Source: Opitutaceae bacterium
GTDB lineage: Bacteria > Verrucomicrobiota > Verrucomicrobiia > Opitutales > Opitutaceae
Direction of reading: 5' to 3'
DNA length: 64,000 nucleotides
Assembly (NCBI GenBank): GCA_028691845.1
Contig: JAQUYL010000004.1
Location: forward strand, 90,982-154,981
Shown here: piece after piece, positions 19,657 through 30,174 of the stretch
Position numbering within the stretch: the first letter of the stretch is position 1
Layout of the letters: each line of letters begins with the position of its first letter
Translations under genes and position numbers: made by a program
The notes under the pieces: model-generated
The model's input: the letters and a program-made list of their open reading frames with translations, nothing else
Database searches by the model: none
Told to the model about the DNA's origin: nothing

Positions 19657-21336
19657 TCAGAAGGGCAATGGCGACCTATCCTCGTCCTCGGCCGGCCTTG
19701 GTAGTGGTTTGGGCCGCACGGTGGTGCACGCGTAGAACGCCACCACAGCGAGCAAGGCGCAGGGAATAAGAAACCAGTCGCCATGGACGGTGTAGTAGCT
19801 GTCACGCCCCGCCCATCGCGCATCGCGTGTAATCGTGTGCGAGGCGTATCCTCGGAAATAGATGCTGCCGGATTCTCCCGTGAGCGCGGCCCGGATGTAC
19901 CCGAATTCGTCGATCCAGCCGCTCCAGCCACCGTTGCCGCACCGCAGCACCGGCCTGCGGGTCTCCACCGCCCGCAGCACCGAATTCGCCGCATGCTGAT
20001 AGGCCGCCCCGCCTTCGCCATACCAGGCATTGTTGGTTAGCACGGCCAGCAGCTCGGCGCCGGAGATCACACTCGCACGCGCCAACGCCGGGAAAATATC
20101 TTCATAACAAATGAGGACTCCGACCGGAATCCGGCTAGTGCCCACAGGGACCAGCAGGGGCTGGGCCGAATCACCTGGCGTGAAGTCGCCGCCAATCGGC
20201 ACGAACTTATCCATCCACCCGAAGATCGGCCGCCATGGAATGTACTCCCCGAAAGGCACGAGGTGCCGCTTCGCGTAACCGCCGGCTTGCACGCCGGTGT
20301 TGGGATCAACCAGGTAAGCCCCATTGAACCAGCGCTCGCCAGCCGGTCCGGAGTTGTCAACCTCCACGCATCCGGCCAGCAGTGGCTTCCCCGTGCGGTG
20401 CGCCACCGACTCAAGCCAGGTCGCCACATTCGGATCCGCCCGCAGCGCCAATGGCGTGGAAGCCTCGGGCCAGAGAATAAAATCGGGCGCCCCGGCATCG
20501 TTGGCTTCGATGGTCAATCTCTGCATGGTTTGCAGAATTTCGCGGGCCTGCGCCGGATCCCATTTGAGATTCTGCGGGATATAGGGCTGCACGAAGGCCA
20601 CCCGGGCCAATTTCTGCCGCCGCTGCGTCATCACCTCGGTCAGGAGCGGGAAGGTGGAAGACACGAGCAATAGGAGTGCCACCATGAACTCCGGGCTGCG
20701 TTTCCGCAGACCGGTCGCTCCTTCGAAAAAGATGCGATGCGTATACGCCGCCGCACCGAGATTAAAAACGATCAGCACGAACGACACACCCGACGCTCCA
20801 GTGTAGGAGGCGATCTGAAGCAGCATCGGCTGTTTCCATTGGCTGGCCGCCAGCGGCAGCCAGGGGAAACCGCCAAACAGCCGGCTGCGCACCCACTCGA
20901 TCAGCACCCACAGCGAGGCCAGGCCCAGCATGGCAATGAGGCGCAATACCACCTGCTGGCCGACGAGGCGGGGTGCCGTCCACCACACGGCGAGATACCA
21001 AACCCCGGTAAATAGCCCGATGAACGGACCGATAATAAACAGGCCGGCCCAAGTCACATGGTGCAACCACCAGAGCGTCGCCGTCCATGCGACGACTTGT
21101 CCGCCGAGCACGGCAAGGGCGTAGTTGCGAAGCCCCGGACGGCGGTAGGCCCACAGCACGCCCGGGATGGCGAGCACATAACCCGCCTGGCCAACATCGA
21201 GCGGCGGGAAGGCGGCAAAGGCCAGAAAGGCCGTCAACACGAACGTCGCCAGGGCCCAGCCGAGCTCGGGGAAGCGCACGAACAGCGAGGGCTTCTCGGC
21301 GTAGGGATCTGGATCCGTAGTGGTTGCCGCAGTCAT
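19657..21336 (-). CDS. lnt: Apolipoprotein N-acyltransferase
   Basis: 559 residues. Several N-terminal membrane spans precede a carbon-nitrogen hydrolase domain with the Glu-Lys-Cys triad: E291 (LWPEAS), K356 (AKRHLVPFGEY) and C410 (LICYED). Lnt adds the third acyl chain to the N-terminal Cys of lipoproteins at the periplasmic face of the inner membrane, implying an outer membrane. The gene begins 7 bases after secA ends on the same strand, so both likely share a transcript. Confidence 0.95.
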   Translation of the reverse strand: MTAATTTDPDPYAEKPSLFVRFPELGWALATFVLTAFLAFAAFPPLDVGQAGYVLAIPGVLWAYRRPGLRNYALAVLGGQVVAWTATLWWLHHVTWAGLFIIGPFIGLFTGVWYLAVWWTAPRLVGQQVVLRLIAMLGLASLWVLIEWVRSRLFGGFPWLPLAASQWKQPMLLQIASYTGASGVSFVLIVFNLGAAAYTHRIFFEGATGLRKRSPEFMVALLLLVSSTFPLLTEVMTQRRQKLARVAFVQPYIPQNLKWDPAQAREILQTMQRLTIEANDAGAPDFILWPEASTPLALRADPNVATWLESVAHRTGKPLLAGCVEVDNSGPAGERWFNGAYLVDPNTGVQAGGYAKRHLVPFGEYIPWRPIFGWMDKFVPIGGDFTPGDSAQPLLVPVGTSRIPVGVLICYEDIFPALARASVISGAELLAVLTNNAWYGEGGAAYQHAANSVLRAVETRRPVLRCGNGGWSGWIDEFGYIRAALTGESGSIYFRGYASHTITRDARWAGRDSYYTVHGDWFLIPCALLAVVAFYACTTVRPKPLPRPAEDEDRSPLPF

Positions 21337-21343
21337 CGGCGGG

Positions 21344-24300
21344 TCATGCGCCGTGGCAATGTTTGAATTTCTTCCCGGAACCGCAGGGACACGGATCGTT
21401 GCGACCGACCTTGGGCGCCTCCCGGCGGATGGTCACCGCCGGCAGCCTGATATCCGATTCGGCCTCAGCTCCATCGGCCCCGTCACTGCGCGTGGGCGCC
21501 GACCGGCCGGAGCTGCCATCACCCCCCGTTGAGGTCGCGGCGGACAGGGAGACGGGCGCCGCCTCGGGCCCATGGGTGCGGGCGGTGCGCATGAGCAGAT
21601 TGAACATATTCTCGAACGCCTGCCGATTGGTGGCCGAGCGGAAGAGGCCGGTGCAAATCTGCAGGCGCACATTGTTCATCAGCTCCTCAAAGTAGCGATA
21701 GGCCTCGCTTTTGTACTCGGAAAGAGGGTCCTTCTGTCCGTAGCTGCGCAGGCCGATGCTACGGCGCAGCTCCTCCATCTCGGTCAGGTGCTCCTGCCAG
21801 TGGTGGTCGATGGCATTGATGATGATGTAGCGCTCCAGCCCGCCGAGCGATGCGGGATCCTCGACCGATTCCTTGAGGGCGTAGGCCTTCTGCACCCGCT
21901 CCAGGAGTTCCTTGATCAGGTGCTCGGGCGTGGCGCCGGCGGGCAGGTGCTCGACTTTTACGCTGAGGGGGAAGTGCGAGTTCAGCCAGCCCACCAAGCG
22001 CTCCGTTGTCTGGATCGTCGCGCCGCCCTTCCCGCCAAACCCCGCGTCATCCAGGCGGTAGGCCAGCTCCTCCTCGATCATCTCGAAAATGATGTCCTTC
22101 GGGCGCTCGTTGAGCAGCGCATTGTTGCGGATGCCGTAGATGACTTCGCGCTGCTTGTTGAGCACGTCGTCATACTGCAGCAGGCGCTTGCGGATGGAGA
22201 AATTCTGCTGCTCGACTTTTTTCTGCGCGGACTCGATCGAGCGATTGAGCCAGGGATGTTCGAGCTCCTCCCCTTCCTTCATGGAGCCCTCCATGATGCG
22301 CGAAGCCAGATTGCCCTGGAGAAACAGACGCATGAGGTCGTCCTCGAGCGAGAGGAAAAACTTCGACATGCCGGGGTCTCCCTGCCGCGCGCAACGACCG
22401 CGCAACTGCCGGTCGATGCGGCGCGACTCGTGCCGCTCGGTACCGACGACATAGAGGCCGCCGAGCTCGCGCACCCCCTCGCCGAGTTTGATGTCGGTGC
22501 CGCGGCCGGCCATGTTGGTGGCGATGGTGACGGCTCCCCGCTGGCCCGCCCGCGTTACGATCTCGGCCTCCTGCTGGTGGAACTTGGCATTGAGCACGGT
22601 GTGCGTGATGTTCGCCCGCCGCAACATGCGGCTGAGCACCTCGGACTGCTCGACCGTGACGGTGCCGAGCAGCACGGGCTGGCCGCGGCTGTGCGCTGCC
22701 TGGATTTCCTTCACCACGGCGTTGTATTTGTCCCGCCGCGTCTTGAAAATACTGTCATTCTTGTCGGCCCGGATGCAGGGCTTGTTGGTCGGGATGACGG
22801 TGACGGCCAGCTTGTATATCTCAAAAAACTCAGTCGCCTCGGTTTCGGCCGTGCCGGTCATGCCCGCCAGCTTTTCGTACATGCGGAAATAGTTCTGGAT
22901 GGTGATGGTGGCGTAGGTGCGGGTCTCGCGCTCGATGGTGACGCTTTCCTTGGCTTCCACCGCCTGGTGCAGGCCGTCGGACCAGCGCCGGCCGGGCATG
23001 ACGCGACCGGTGTTCTCGTCGACAATCAGCACCTTGCCGTCCTGCACGACGTATTCGACATCGCGTTCGTAGAGGCTGTAGGCCCGCAGGAGCTGCGAGA
23101 TGGAGTGGATATCCTCGCTGATGATCTCATAGTGCGCCTGGGTCTCGCGCTTCGCCTCCTCCTTCTGCTCGGGCGTGAGCGAGTGATTCTTCTCAATCTC
23201 CATGTGCTCGGTCGCAAGATCGGGCAGCACAAAGGCGTCGGGATCATCGGGACGGAGCTTCTTGCGTCCGGGCTCGGTGAGGTCAGCCTGATGGTTGCGC
23301 TCGTCAATGACGTAGAACAGCTCCTCCTTGAGGCGGTAAGCCTCCTCCTTGTTGAAGTCGCTGTTCATCTCGATGTCGGTTTTGTCGAGACGCTTGCGCC
23401 ACTCGGGCTCCTCCATGAGACGGAGCAGGACCTTGTTTTTCGGCATGCCCATCTTCACCTGCAGCAGCTTGAGAATGGCGGCGCGCTTCTCGTCCTCGGA
23501 TGCCGCAGCCTTGCCCAGGACATCGGATGCCTCCTTGACGAGACGGTTGACCAGACGCGACTGTTCGGCGACCAGATGCTCGACGCCGGGTTTCAGGCGG
23601 GTGAAAGGCTGCTCGCGCTCGATCGGGGCGGGGCCGGAGATAATGAGCGGGGTCCGAGCCTCGTCGACCAGAATCGAGTCAACTTCGTCGACAATGCAAT
23701 AGAAGTGCTCGCGCTGCACCTGCTGGTCGCGACTGGTCGCCATGCCATTGTCGCGCAGGTAGTCGAAACCGAATTCCGACGCCGTGCCGTAGGTGATGTC
23801 GCGGCCATAGGCCTCGCGCCGGTCGCCCGGCGCCATCTGCTGCTGAATGCAGCCGACCGTGACGCCAAGAAAGGAATAAAGGTGCCCCATCCACTCGGCA
23901 TCGCGGCGGGCGAGGTAGTCATTGGCCGTGACGAGCTGGGCGTTGTGGCCGGTTAGGGCATTGAGATAAAGGGGCAGCGTGGAGACGAGGGTTTTGCCTT
24001 CACCCGTGGCCATTTCCGCGATGCGTCCTTCGTGGAGGGCGATGCCGCCGATGAGCTGGACGTCGAAGTGCACCATATCCCACGTGAGTTCGTGGTCGCA
24101 GACAACCACCGTGCGTCCGCACAGCCGCCTCGCCGCATTCTTCACCGTCGCGAACGCTTCGGGCAGGATCTGGTCCAGGGACTCGCCGTCTTTCAGGCGA
24201 GCGCGAAACTCGTCGGTCTTGGCGCGAAGCTGCTCATCGGTCAGCGTCTGGTATTGGCGCTCGAATTCGTTGATGCGCGCGACGACGGGCCGGCATTTCT

Positions 24301-24355
24301 CGATGAACTTCCGATGGTGGCGGCCCGAGAGCTTTTTAAGGATGAAACTGATCAT
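21344..24355 (-). CDS. secA: Preprotein translocase ATPase SecA
   Basis: 1003 residues from ATG 24355. Walker A is MATGEGKTL (115-123), the DEAD-type Walker B region [16 protein letters not shown] is near 222, and the C-terminus has the zinc-binding SEC-C motif (C989, C991, C1000, H1001). It drives secretory proteins through SecYEG. It is about 100 residues longer than E. coli SecA, with extra Lys/Glu-rich helical sequence in the region after DEARTPL. The frame is open upstream to 24448 but MISFILKKL is the family-like start. The 190-base gap before the next gene is featureless. Confidence 0.97.
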   Translation of the reverse strand: MISFILKKLSGRHHRKFIEKCRPVVARINEFERQYQTLTDEQLRAKTDEFRARLKDGESLDQILPEAFATVKNAARRLCGRTVVVCDHELTWDMVHFDVQLIGGIALHEGRIAEMATGEGKTLVSTLPLYLNALTGHNAQLVTANDYLARRDAEWMGHLYSFLGVTVGCIQQQMAPGDRREAYGRDITYGTASEFGFDYLRDNGMATSRDQQVQREHFYCIVDEVDSILVDEARTPLIISGPAPIEREQPFTRLKPGVEHLVAEQSRLVNRLVKEASDVLGKAAASEDEKRAAILKLLQVKMGMPKNKVLLRLMEEPEWRKRLDKTDIEMNSDFNKEEAYRLKEELFYVIDERNHQADLTEPGRKKLRPDDPDAFVLPDLATEHMEIEKNHSLTPEQKEEAKRETQAHYEIISEDIHSISQLLRAYSLYERDVEYVVQDGKVLIVDENTGRVMPGRRWSDGLHQAVEAKESVTIERETRTYATITIQNYFRMYEKLAGMTGTAETEATEFFEIYKLAVTVIPTNKPCIRADKNDSIFKTRRDKYNAVVKEIQAAHSRGQPVLLGTVTVEQSEVLSRMLRRANITHTVLNAKFHQQEAEIVTRAGQRGAVTIATNMAGRGTDIKLGEGVRELGGLYVVGTERHESRRIDRQLRGRCARQGDPGMSKFFLSLEDDLMRLFLQGNLASRIMEGSMKEGEELEHPWLNRSIESAQKKVEQQNFSIRKRLLQYDDVLNKQREVIYGIRNNALLNERPKDIIFEMIEEELAYRLDDAGFGGKGGATIQTTERLVGWLNSHFPLSVKVEHLPAGATPEHLIKELLERVQKAYALKESVEDPASLGGLERYIIINAIDHHWQEHLTEMEELRRSIGLRSYGQKDPLSEYKSEAYRYFEELMNNVRLQICTGLFRSATNRQAFENMFNLLMRTARTHGPEAAPVSLSAATSTGGDGSSGRSAPTRSDGADGAEAESDIRLPAVTIRREAPKVGRNDPCPCGSGKKFKHCHGA

Positions 24356-24546
24356 TGAAAGAGGGCGAATCAAACCTGCGGGGCGCGGCTTGGCAAACGA
24401 CAAATGGCCCCCGGGTCCGGCTGCCGCAAGTCGCTGCCCCCCAATCACTGCTGGCTACAGAGTTCACTCCCGCGCCGCAGGGACCACTTCATCCGACACC
24501 AGCCTCATCTGTCCGATTTCGCAGGAAGGGTCGGTCAGCCTGCCGG

Positions 24547-25473
24547 CTACACCCGGTCGCGGAAGTAGGCGATGGTGCGTTTGAGACCTTCAGCCAGGGG
24601 CACGGATGGCTCCCATTTGAGCAGTTTCCTGGCAAGCGCAATATCGGGCTGGCGTTGCTTCGGATCGTCAGCCGGCAGGGGCTTGTGGACAATCCTAGCC
24701 TTGCTCTTGGTAAGCTTGACCACGGTTTCCGCGAGTTCGAGCATGGTAAATTCGCCCGGATTGCCGAGGTTGATCGGGCCCACCGACTGATCCTGGTTCA
24801 TGAACCGAACAAAGCCTTCGATGAGGTCGTCAACGAAGCAAAACGAGCGCGTCTGCCGGCCGTCTCCATATACGGTGATCTCCTTGCCGCGCAAGGCCTG
24901 CACAATGAAATTTGAGACGACGCGGCCGTCGTTCGGGTGCATGCGGGGACCATAGGTGTTGAAGATGCGCACCACCCGGATATCGACCTTGTTTTCCCGA
25001 TGGTAGTCGAAGAACAGCGTCTCGGCGCACCGCTTGCCTTCGTCATAACAAGAGCGTCGGCCGATCGGATTGACGTGGCCCCAGTAGCTTTCGCCCTGCG
25101 GATGCACCTCCGGATCGCCGTAGACTTCAGAGGTTGACGCCTGAAAGATCCGGGCCCGCAGCCGCTTGGCCAGTCCGAGACAATTGATTGCGCCCATGAC
25201 CGATGTCTTGATGGTCTTGATCGGGTTGAACTGATAATGCACCGGCGAGGCCGGGCAGGCGAGATTATAGACCTGATCAACCTCGACCTTAAACGGATCG
25301 ATGACATCCCAGCGCAGCAGTTCGAAGCGCGGGTTGACGAGCAGGTGGGCGATGTTTTCCTTCCGGCCGGTGAAGAAATTATCGAGGCAGACCACTTCAT
25401 GGCCATCGCGAATCAGACGGTCGCAAAGATGGCTGCCGAGAAAGCCGGCGCCGCCGGTAACCAGTATACGCAT
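24547..25473 (-). CDS. UDP-glucuronate decarboxylase (UDP-xylose synthase)
   Basis: 308 residues, extended short-chain dehydrogenase fold. GGAGFLGS (7-14) binds NAD; Y143 and K147 form the YxxxK pair in [11 protein letters not shown]; the strings [23 protein letters not shown] and [22 protein letters not shown] are typical of the UXS/ArnA-like decarboxylase family, here the NAD-dependent UXS. It turns UDP-glucuronate into UDP-xylose for surface glycans. The start at 25473 (MRILVTGG) is preferred over 25587, which would overlap tgt and add a non-homologous leader. Its nearest partners may be the polysaccharide genes at 59-64 kb. Confidence 0.93.
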   Translation of the reverse strand: MRILVTGGAGFLGSHLCDRLIRDGHEVVCLDNFFTGRKENIAHLLVNPRFELLRWDVIDPFKVEVDQVYNLACPASPVHYQFNPIKTIKTSVMGAINCLGLAKRLRARIFQASTSEVYGDPEVHPQGESYWGHVNPIGRRSCYDEGKRCAETLFFDYHRENKVDIRVVRIFNTYGPRMHPNDGRVVSNFIVQALRGKEITVYGDGRQTRSFCFVDDLIEGFVRFMNQDQSVGPINLGNPGEFTMLELAETVVKLTKSKARIVHKPLPADDPKQRQPDIALARKLLKWEPSVPLAEGLKRTIAYFRDRV

Positions 25474-25573
25474 TTTCGATTTTGGTTTGGTGCTATTCTC
25501 TCTCACGCGGGGGCCTGGGCAATCAAGATCAAGGTAGCTTGTTCGTTCCCGCAATATATCTAAATTCAAAAAC

Positions 25574-26716
25574 CTAGATTTCGCCACGCTCGCCCGCCTC
25601 GTACCTTCCGATCCAAGCGCGATGCCAGGGGCCGTAATCGCCGGCCTCGATGTGCGTCCGGGCCTGGGCCATCAGATCAAGGTAGAAATGGACGTTGTGC
25701 AGGGTGATCAGGGTGCTCGCGAGAATCTCGTTTGCGACAACCAGGTGCCGCAGGTAGGCACGCGAAAAATGGCGACAGGTGTAATTGTCGAGTCCCTCGA
25801 CCAGTGGACGCGCATCGGCGCGGAACCGCTCATTGCGGAGGTTGATCGGTCCGTCAGGCGTGAACGCGAGACCGTTGCGCGCCACCCGGGTCGGATGCAC
25901 GCAGTCAAACAGGTCGACTCCGAGCGCGACCATTTTGAGCATCTGGGGCGGCGTGCCGAGACCCATCGTGTAGCGGGGCCGGTCGGCCGGCAGATACGGC
26001 GTCGTGGCGGCGACCTGCTTGAGCATTTCGGGTTCCGGCTCGCCCACGCTGACGCCGCCGATCGCGTAGCCGGGGAAATTCAGCGCCGCCAGTGTCTCGG
26101 CGGTCTCGCGCCTCAGATCGTCGAAGGTGGACCCCTGCACGATGGCAAACACGTGGTGCCCGGAGGCGACGAACCCCGCGTCGCCCGCGTAGGCCAGGCA
26201 CTCCCGCGCCCATTTCAGGCTGCGGTCCACAGCCCGCCGGCAATCATCGCGTGAGCACGGCCACGGCGGGCACTCGTCGAGCACCATCGCGATGTCCGAG
26301 CCCAGGTTGATCTGAATCTGCATGACCTCGCGCGGACCGAGAAAGATTGTGGTTCCGTCCAGATGCGACTGGAACATCACGCCCTCGTCGCCAATGTTGC
26401 GAAGCTTTGCGAGGCTGAACGCCTGAAAGCCGCCGCTGTCCGTGAGGATGGGGCCACCCCAGGCCATGAATTTGTGCAAGCCGCCAAGATCGCGTATGAG
26501 TTCCGAGCCCGGCCTCAGGTTGAGGTGGTAGGTGTTGCTGAGAATAATCTGCGCCCCGACTTCGCGCAGCTGCGCCGGCGTGAGCGCCTTGACCGTGCCC
26601 TGTGTGCCGACCGGCATGAAGATCGGGGTCTCGACCACTCCGTGTGCCGTCGCCAGCCGGCCCCGGCGGGCCGAGGTGACGGGGTCGACTTGAGAAACAG
26701 TAAAATGCTCTGCCAT
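25574..26716 (-). CDS. tgt: Queuine tRNA-ribosyltransferase (Tgt), zinc site altered
   Basis: 380 residues from ATG 26716. Exchanges guanine 34 for preQ1 in GUN-anticodon tRNAs. Active-site features are intact: D93 in [13 protein letters not shown]147 in [16 protein letters not shown] near 220 and D271 in [14 protein letters not shown]. The zinc motif CxCx2Cx25H is not intact: C314 and H340 remain, but the two upstream cysteine positions, 309 and 311, are Leu and Asn ([16 protein letters not shown]). The DNA in this stretch reads cleanly. tgt follows folK by 47 bases. Confidence 0.93.
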   Translation of the reverse strand: MAEHFTVSQVDPVTSARRGRLATAHGVVETPIFMPVGTQGTVKALTPAQLREVGAQIILSNTYHLNLRPGSELIRDLGGLHKFMAWGGPILTDSGGFQAFSLAKLRNIGDEGVMFQSHLDGTTIFLGPREVMQIQINLGSDIAMVLDECPPWPCSRDDCRRAVDRSLKWARECLAYAGDAGFVASGHHVFAIVQGSTFDDLRRETAETLAALNFPGYAIGGVSVGEPEPEMLKQVAATTPYLPADRPRYTMGLGTPPQMLKMVALGVDLFDCVHPTRVARNGLAFTPDGPINLRNERFRADARPLVEGLDNYTCRHFSRAYLRHLVVANEILASTLITLHNVHFYLDLMAQARTHIEAGDYGPWHRAWIGRYEAGERGEI

Positions 26717-26763
26717 CACAAAGGCGAAGGATGCGGGAGGCGTGCCTGACAAGGCAATCGGTT

Positions 26764-27276
26764 TCACGACGGCGGTGTCCACGACATCACCCCGGGGCCG
26801 GTTGGCAGCGGCTTCAGCAGACGGCGCAGACCGTCCCATTCCGGGCGCTGGTATCGCCCGGCTGTAGTGAGCAAATCGCGCAGCGGGACGGTCACAAACG
26901 GCCGCTCCATTATTCGCGGGTGAGGCAGCTTCAACCCGGGTGCATCCCTCGTTTCCCCTTCGTAAACCAGCAGATCCAGATCGAGCGTTCGAGGCCCCCA
27001 TCGCACCCCCCTGATCCGGCCCGCCGCCCGTTCGCACCGTCGCAAAAGGCACAGCAGCTCCTCGGGTGTCAGGGAAGTCTCCACTCCGACGACAAGATTG
27101 AGGAACATCGGCTGATCGGTCACTCCGACCGGAGTCGTCTCATAGACGGGGGACAGATCCACCGTCAGTATCCCCCTGGCCTGCGCCAATGCCGTCACGG
27201 CCTGGCGAATCGTGGCCCAGCGATCACCCAGGTTGGCGCCCACCCCAATCAATGCCTGCCGCGTTGCCGCTTGCAT
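26764..27276 (-). CDS. folK: 2-amino-4-hydroxy-6-hydroxymethyldihydropteridine pyrophosphokinase
   Basis: 170 residues. HPPK transfers pyrophosphate from ATP to the pterin in folate synthesis. Signatures are IGVGANLGDR near the N-terminus, SPVYETTPVG, FLNLVVGVET and the key RWGPRTLDLDLLVY element, then LPHPRIMERPFVTVPL. It starts 3 bases after folB ends and belongs to the folP-folB-folK-tgt unit. The C-terminal 25 residues are Pro-rich and not conserved. Confidence 0.96.
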   Translation of the reverse strand: MQAATRQALIGVGANLGDRWATIRQAVTALAQARGILTVDLSPVYETTPVGVTDQPMFLNLVVGVETSLTPEELLCLLRRCERAAGRIRGVRWGPRTLDLDLLVYEGETRDAPGLKLPHPRIMERPFVTVPLRDLLTTAGRYQRPEWDGLRRLLKPLPTGPGVMSWTPPS

Positions 27277-27279
27277 GGA

Positions 27280-27651
27280 CTATCCCGCCTGGCGCCGCCG
27301 CACGATTTGGACTGCCGCCCCGGCAAAAACAAAATCCACCGGCGGTGCCGGCTTCAATATTTCCACCTCCACTTCCCCGACGGAAGGGAAGGCGCGCAAC
27401 AGACCCGCCGCGACCCCCTCAGCGAGCGCTTCGATCAATTTGCGGGGGGGGCCTTCCATGACGGTCCGCACCTGTTCGTGCACCGCCCGGTAGTCGATGG
27501 CCCGGGCCAGATCATCCGTCTTTCCCGCCTCGGCCAGCGACAGTTTCAACCGGACCGTAACCTCAAACCATTGCCCGTCCCGCCTTTCTTCCGGCAGGAC
27601 CCCATGGTGGCCATGAAAACGCATTCGCGACAAGATGAGGGAATCCATCAT
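27280..27651 (-). CDS. folB: Dihydroneopterin aldolase
   Basis: 123 residues from ATG 27651. Signatures are the N-terminal MRFHGHHGVLPEERRDGQWFEV and the later DDLARAIDYRAVHEQV and LIEALAEGVA, with the catalytic Lys in EILKPAPP. It cleaves dihydroneopterin to hydroxymethyl-dihydropterin. The start codon shares one base with the folP stop (TGATG), preceded by GGAG inside folP, so translation is coupled. Confidence 0.94.
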   Translation of the reverse strand: MMDSLILSRMRFHGHHGVLPEERRDGQWFEVTVRLKLSLAEAGKTDDLARAIDYRAVHEQVRTVMEGPPRKLIEALAEGVAAGLLRAFPSVGEVEVEILKPAPPVDFVFAGAAVQIVRRRQAG

Positions 27652-28586
27652 CACTCCTTCCAAGCGAGGCCCCGCTTGATGGCGTCGGCCATGCGGACGT
27701 AGCGCGCCATGGGACGCACATCGTGCACACGAACCATGTGGCACCCCTGCTGAATACCCCAGATGATCGTGGCCCCCGTTCCGTCCACCCGGTCGTCGAC
27801 TTCGGCCTGGAGCACGCGGCCAATGGTCGACTTGCGTGAGGTGCCGAGAAGCACGGGATGCCCCAGCGCCACAATGCGGTGCAGTCGCTTCAATATTTCG
27901 AGATTATGGCGCGGTTCCTTTGCAAAACCAAAACCGGGATCGAGCCAGATCTGGGAATCGGGCACGCCGGCGTCATGGGCCAAGACAAGGCTGAGTTTGA
28001 AATCGAGCAGAACATCGTTCCAAAAATCCCCGTAGTCACGATCGGGCCGGTTGTGCATCAGGATCACCGGACAATGCCGGGTGGCCGCTACTCGTGCCAT
28101 CGGCGACGGGGGCAGAACCGGCAGCGACGCACCGCGTTCCACTGCACCGGCCCAGGCGTGCCGCGCGGCGCTGGCCAAACCGAAGGCGAACCCCCAAACA
28201 TCGTTCAAAATGTCCGCCCCGGCAGAAACCGCCGCCTCAGCCACCGCCGCTTTGTGCGTGTCGATCGAGATCGGCGCAGCGGGGAAGGCCCGCCGCAGGG
28301 CGGTCAGCACGGGCAGGACGCGATCGATTTCCTCGGCTTCCCCCACCGGAACCGCGCCCGGCCGGGTCGATTCGCCACCCACATCAAGCACATCCGCCCC
28401 GGCGGCCAGCATTTCACCAGCCCGCTCCACGACGGTCTGAACCGTGGGCAACTCGCCGCCATCGGAAAACGAATCCGGCGTAACATTGATGATTCCCATC
28501 ATCAACGTACGCCCTCCGGGCGCCGGCAAGGGCCGTCCGTGGGGACTCTGCCAGACCGGCAGCTGCCTGGTGACGGTCTTAATCAT
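27651..28586 (-). CDS. folP: Dihydropteroate synthase
   Basis: 311 residues. TIM-barrel enzyme joining pterin pyrophosphate and p-aminobenzoate. Signatures are [15 protein letters not shown] (29-43), [24 protein letters not shown], and [10 protein letters not shown] near 254. An insertion of about 25 residues after [12 protein letters not shown] ([13 protein letters not shown] region) makes it longer than E. coli FolP (282). It heads the folate cluster and diverges from the pabA-like amidotransferase, a partner in supplying p-aminobenzoate. Confidence 0.96.
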   Translation of the reverse strand: MIKTVTRQLPVWQSPHGRPLPAPGGRTLMMGIINVTPDSFSDGGELPTVQTVVERAGEMLAAGADVLDVGGESTRPGAVPVGEAEEIDRVLPVLTALRRAFPAAPISIDTHKAAVAEAAVSAGADILNDVWGFAFGLASAARHAWAGAVERGASLPVLPPSPMARVAATRHCPVILMHNRPDRDYGDFWNDVLLDFKLSLVLAHDAGVPDSQIWLDPGFGFAKEPRHNLEILKRLHRIVALGHPVLLGTSRKSTIGRVLQAEVDDRVDGTGATIIWGIQQGCHMVRVHDVRPMARYVRMADAIKRGLAWKE

Positions 28587-28669
28587 GGGGTTTATGTGTC
28601 ACAGCTCGATATAAGGGTGGCAAGCTCCGACACTTGACCCGGCGGGACGGCCTTGGGATAAGAACGCCC

Positions 28670-29236
28670 GTGCTGCTCGTCATCGACAACTACGATTCCT
28701 TCACTTTTAATCTCGTGCAGTATTTCGGACAGCTGGGCGTGAGCCAGCAGGTTGTGCGCAACGACGAGATCACCGTCGCTGAGGCTGAACGCCTCAATCC
28801 CGATCGCCTTCTCATTTCCCCGGGTCCATGCACCCCCACCGAGGCTGGCATAAGTCTCGATATCATAAAAGCTTTCGCAGGGAAAAAGCCCATCCTGGGA
28901 GTCTGCCTTGGGCATCAGGCGATTGGCCAGCATTTCGGCGGGAAGGTCGTGCGGGCCTCTCGTTTGATGCACGGCAAGATGTCGCCGATCCTGCATCACG
29001 GCACCGACCTATTCGTCGGCCTGCCCTCACCCTTCCGGGCCACCCGCTATCACTCCCTGCTCGTTGAAAGGGCTTCCTTGCCCAACTGCCTCGAAATTAC
29101 CGCCGAAACCGTCGAAGGGGAAATCATGGGACTGCGTCATAGGCAATTTCCCGTCTGGGGTGTCCAGTTTCACCCTGAATCGATTGCCACTGAGGGCGGA
29201 ATGAAACTATTGGAAAATTTCCTCGCCTTGAACTGA
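28670..29236 (+). CDS. Anthranilate/aminodeoxychorismate synthase glutaminase subunit
   Basis: 188 residues from GTG 28670 (an in-frame TTG at 28634 would add 12 non-family residues). Class I glutamine amidotransferase of the TrpG/PabA family: [16 protein letters not shown] at the start, [10 protein letters not shown], nucleophile C79 in LGVCLGHQ, and [13 protein letters not shown] with the His/Glu pair. It supplies ammonia to chorismate for tryptophan or p-aminobenzoate. Position beside folP suggests a PabA role; many bacteria use one subunit for both. No trpE/pabB partner is in the window. Confidence 0.92.
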   Translation: MLLVIDNYDSFTFNLVQYFGQLGVSQQVVRNDEITVAEAERLNPDRLLISPGPCTPTEAGISLDIIKAFAGKKPILGVCLGHQAIGQHFGGKVVRASRLMHGKMSPILHHGTDLFVGLPSPFRATRYHSLLVERASLPNCLEITAETVEGEIMGLRHRQFPVWGVQFHPESIATEGGMKLLENFLALN

Positions 29237-29305
29237 GCCCCGGCCCCATCCGAAGATCAGCAGCCTTGCTTCCTCTGCTACGTCCGCTATTCCGAAGCCA
29301 TAAAC

Positions 29306-29782
29306 ATGAAGCGAACCGACCGCCTCCGCCGGCTTCATTTCGTCAACAGTCTTTTTTCCTCCCTCACCGGTCACGACCTCTATCTGGCCCAGCAGATAGA
29401 TGCGGCCATTGCGTTCAGCCTGAATGAAACCGGGGACCGGCCGCCGGCTGACGAAGCCTTTGCCCGGGCCGCGGCCGTGTTGCTCGACCGTTTGTGCGAT
29501 TCACAGCCGCGCCACGGCTTCTTCCACTGGGACGCCGGCGCCGATTCCGCCAGCGCCACCCCGCTTTTTGCCCGCGCCAGGGTGATCGAGGGTCTGCTCC
29601 GCCTGGCGGCCTATCCAGAATCCACCTTCCTGGTAACCAACCTGCGCTCGGCCCACTGTCCGCCGCGCCGCCACTGGACGGCCCGCCGCGACCGCGAATA
29701 CGACGATACGCTTTCACTGATCAACGATCTCGCCGTCCGCCGCTCGCGCCGTGGGGCCAGCCTGAAGGTGCTGTTCCTCTGA
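29306..29782 (+). CDS. Hypothetical protein
   Basis: 158 residues from ATG 29306, 4 bases before the HIT gene on the same strand. The N-terminal half is helical and acidic (SLFSSLTGHDLYLAQQIDAAIAF), the C-terminal half Arg-rich (HCPPRRHWTARRDREYDDTL). No catalytic motif or family was recognised. Tight spacing to the next gene supports it being translated. Confidence 0.55.
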   Translation: MKRTDRLRRLHFVNSLFSSLTGHDLYLAQQIDAAIAFSLNETGDRPPADEAFARAAAVLLDRLCDSQPRHGFFHWDAGADSASATPLFARARVIEGLLRLAAYPESTFLVTNLRSAHCPPRRHWTARRDREYDDTLSLINDLAVRRSRRGASLKVLFL

Positions 29783-29786
29783 AGCC

Positions 29787-30131
29787 GTGGCCAAGTCCAT
29801 CTTCCAGCGGATCATCGACCGCGAGTTGCCGGCAAAAATCGCCTACGAGGACGATCTTTGCCTCGCGATTCACGATATCAATCCGCAGGCCCCGGTTCAC
29901 ATGCTTATTTTTCCAAGGAAACCCCTTGCCCGCATCGCCGACGCCGGGAAGGACGATCAGGCCCTGCTCGGCCATCTGCTGCTGACGGCAGCCCGGGTGG
30001 CCCAGGCGGTCGGCCTTGACGAGTCCGGTTTTCGTCTGGTCATCAACAGTGGTCGCGATGCCGGTGAGTCGGTGCCACACTTGCACGTTCATCTCCTCGG
30101 TCAGCGGCGTCTCGGCTGGCCCCCGGGGTGA
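29787..30131 (+). CDS. HIT-family nucleotide-binding protein (HINT type)
   Basis: 114 residues with a GTG start. The opening SIFQRIIDRELPAKIAYEDD, the DINPQAPVHMLIFPRKPL strand and the histidine triad HLHVHLLG (H98, H100, H102) are those of the bacterial HinT branch, purine nucleoside phosphoramidases. Length is normal. It is convergent with dprA; the 43-base gap has no evident terminator. Confidence 0.95.
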   Translation: MAKSIFQRIIDRELPAKIAYEDDLCLAIHDINPQAPVHMLIFPRKPLARIADAGKDDQALLGHLLLTAARVAQAVGLDESGFRLVINSGRDAGESVPHLHVHLLGQRRLGWPPG

Positions 30132-30174
30132 ACGAAACCCTTGCCCTCCACCCTCGCCCGATGGTGCCGGTGCG

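Noticed and set aside
21572..23956. A 794-codon plus-strand frame antisense to secA
   Set aside because: Leu/Val/Gly/Asp/His-rich product typical of antisense of high-GC genes; secA motifs are complete on the other strand.
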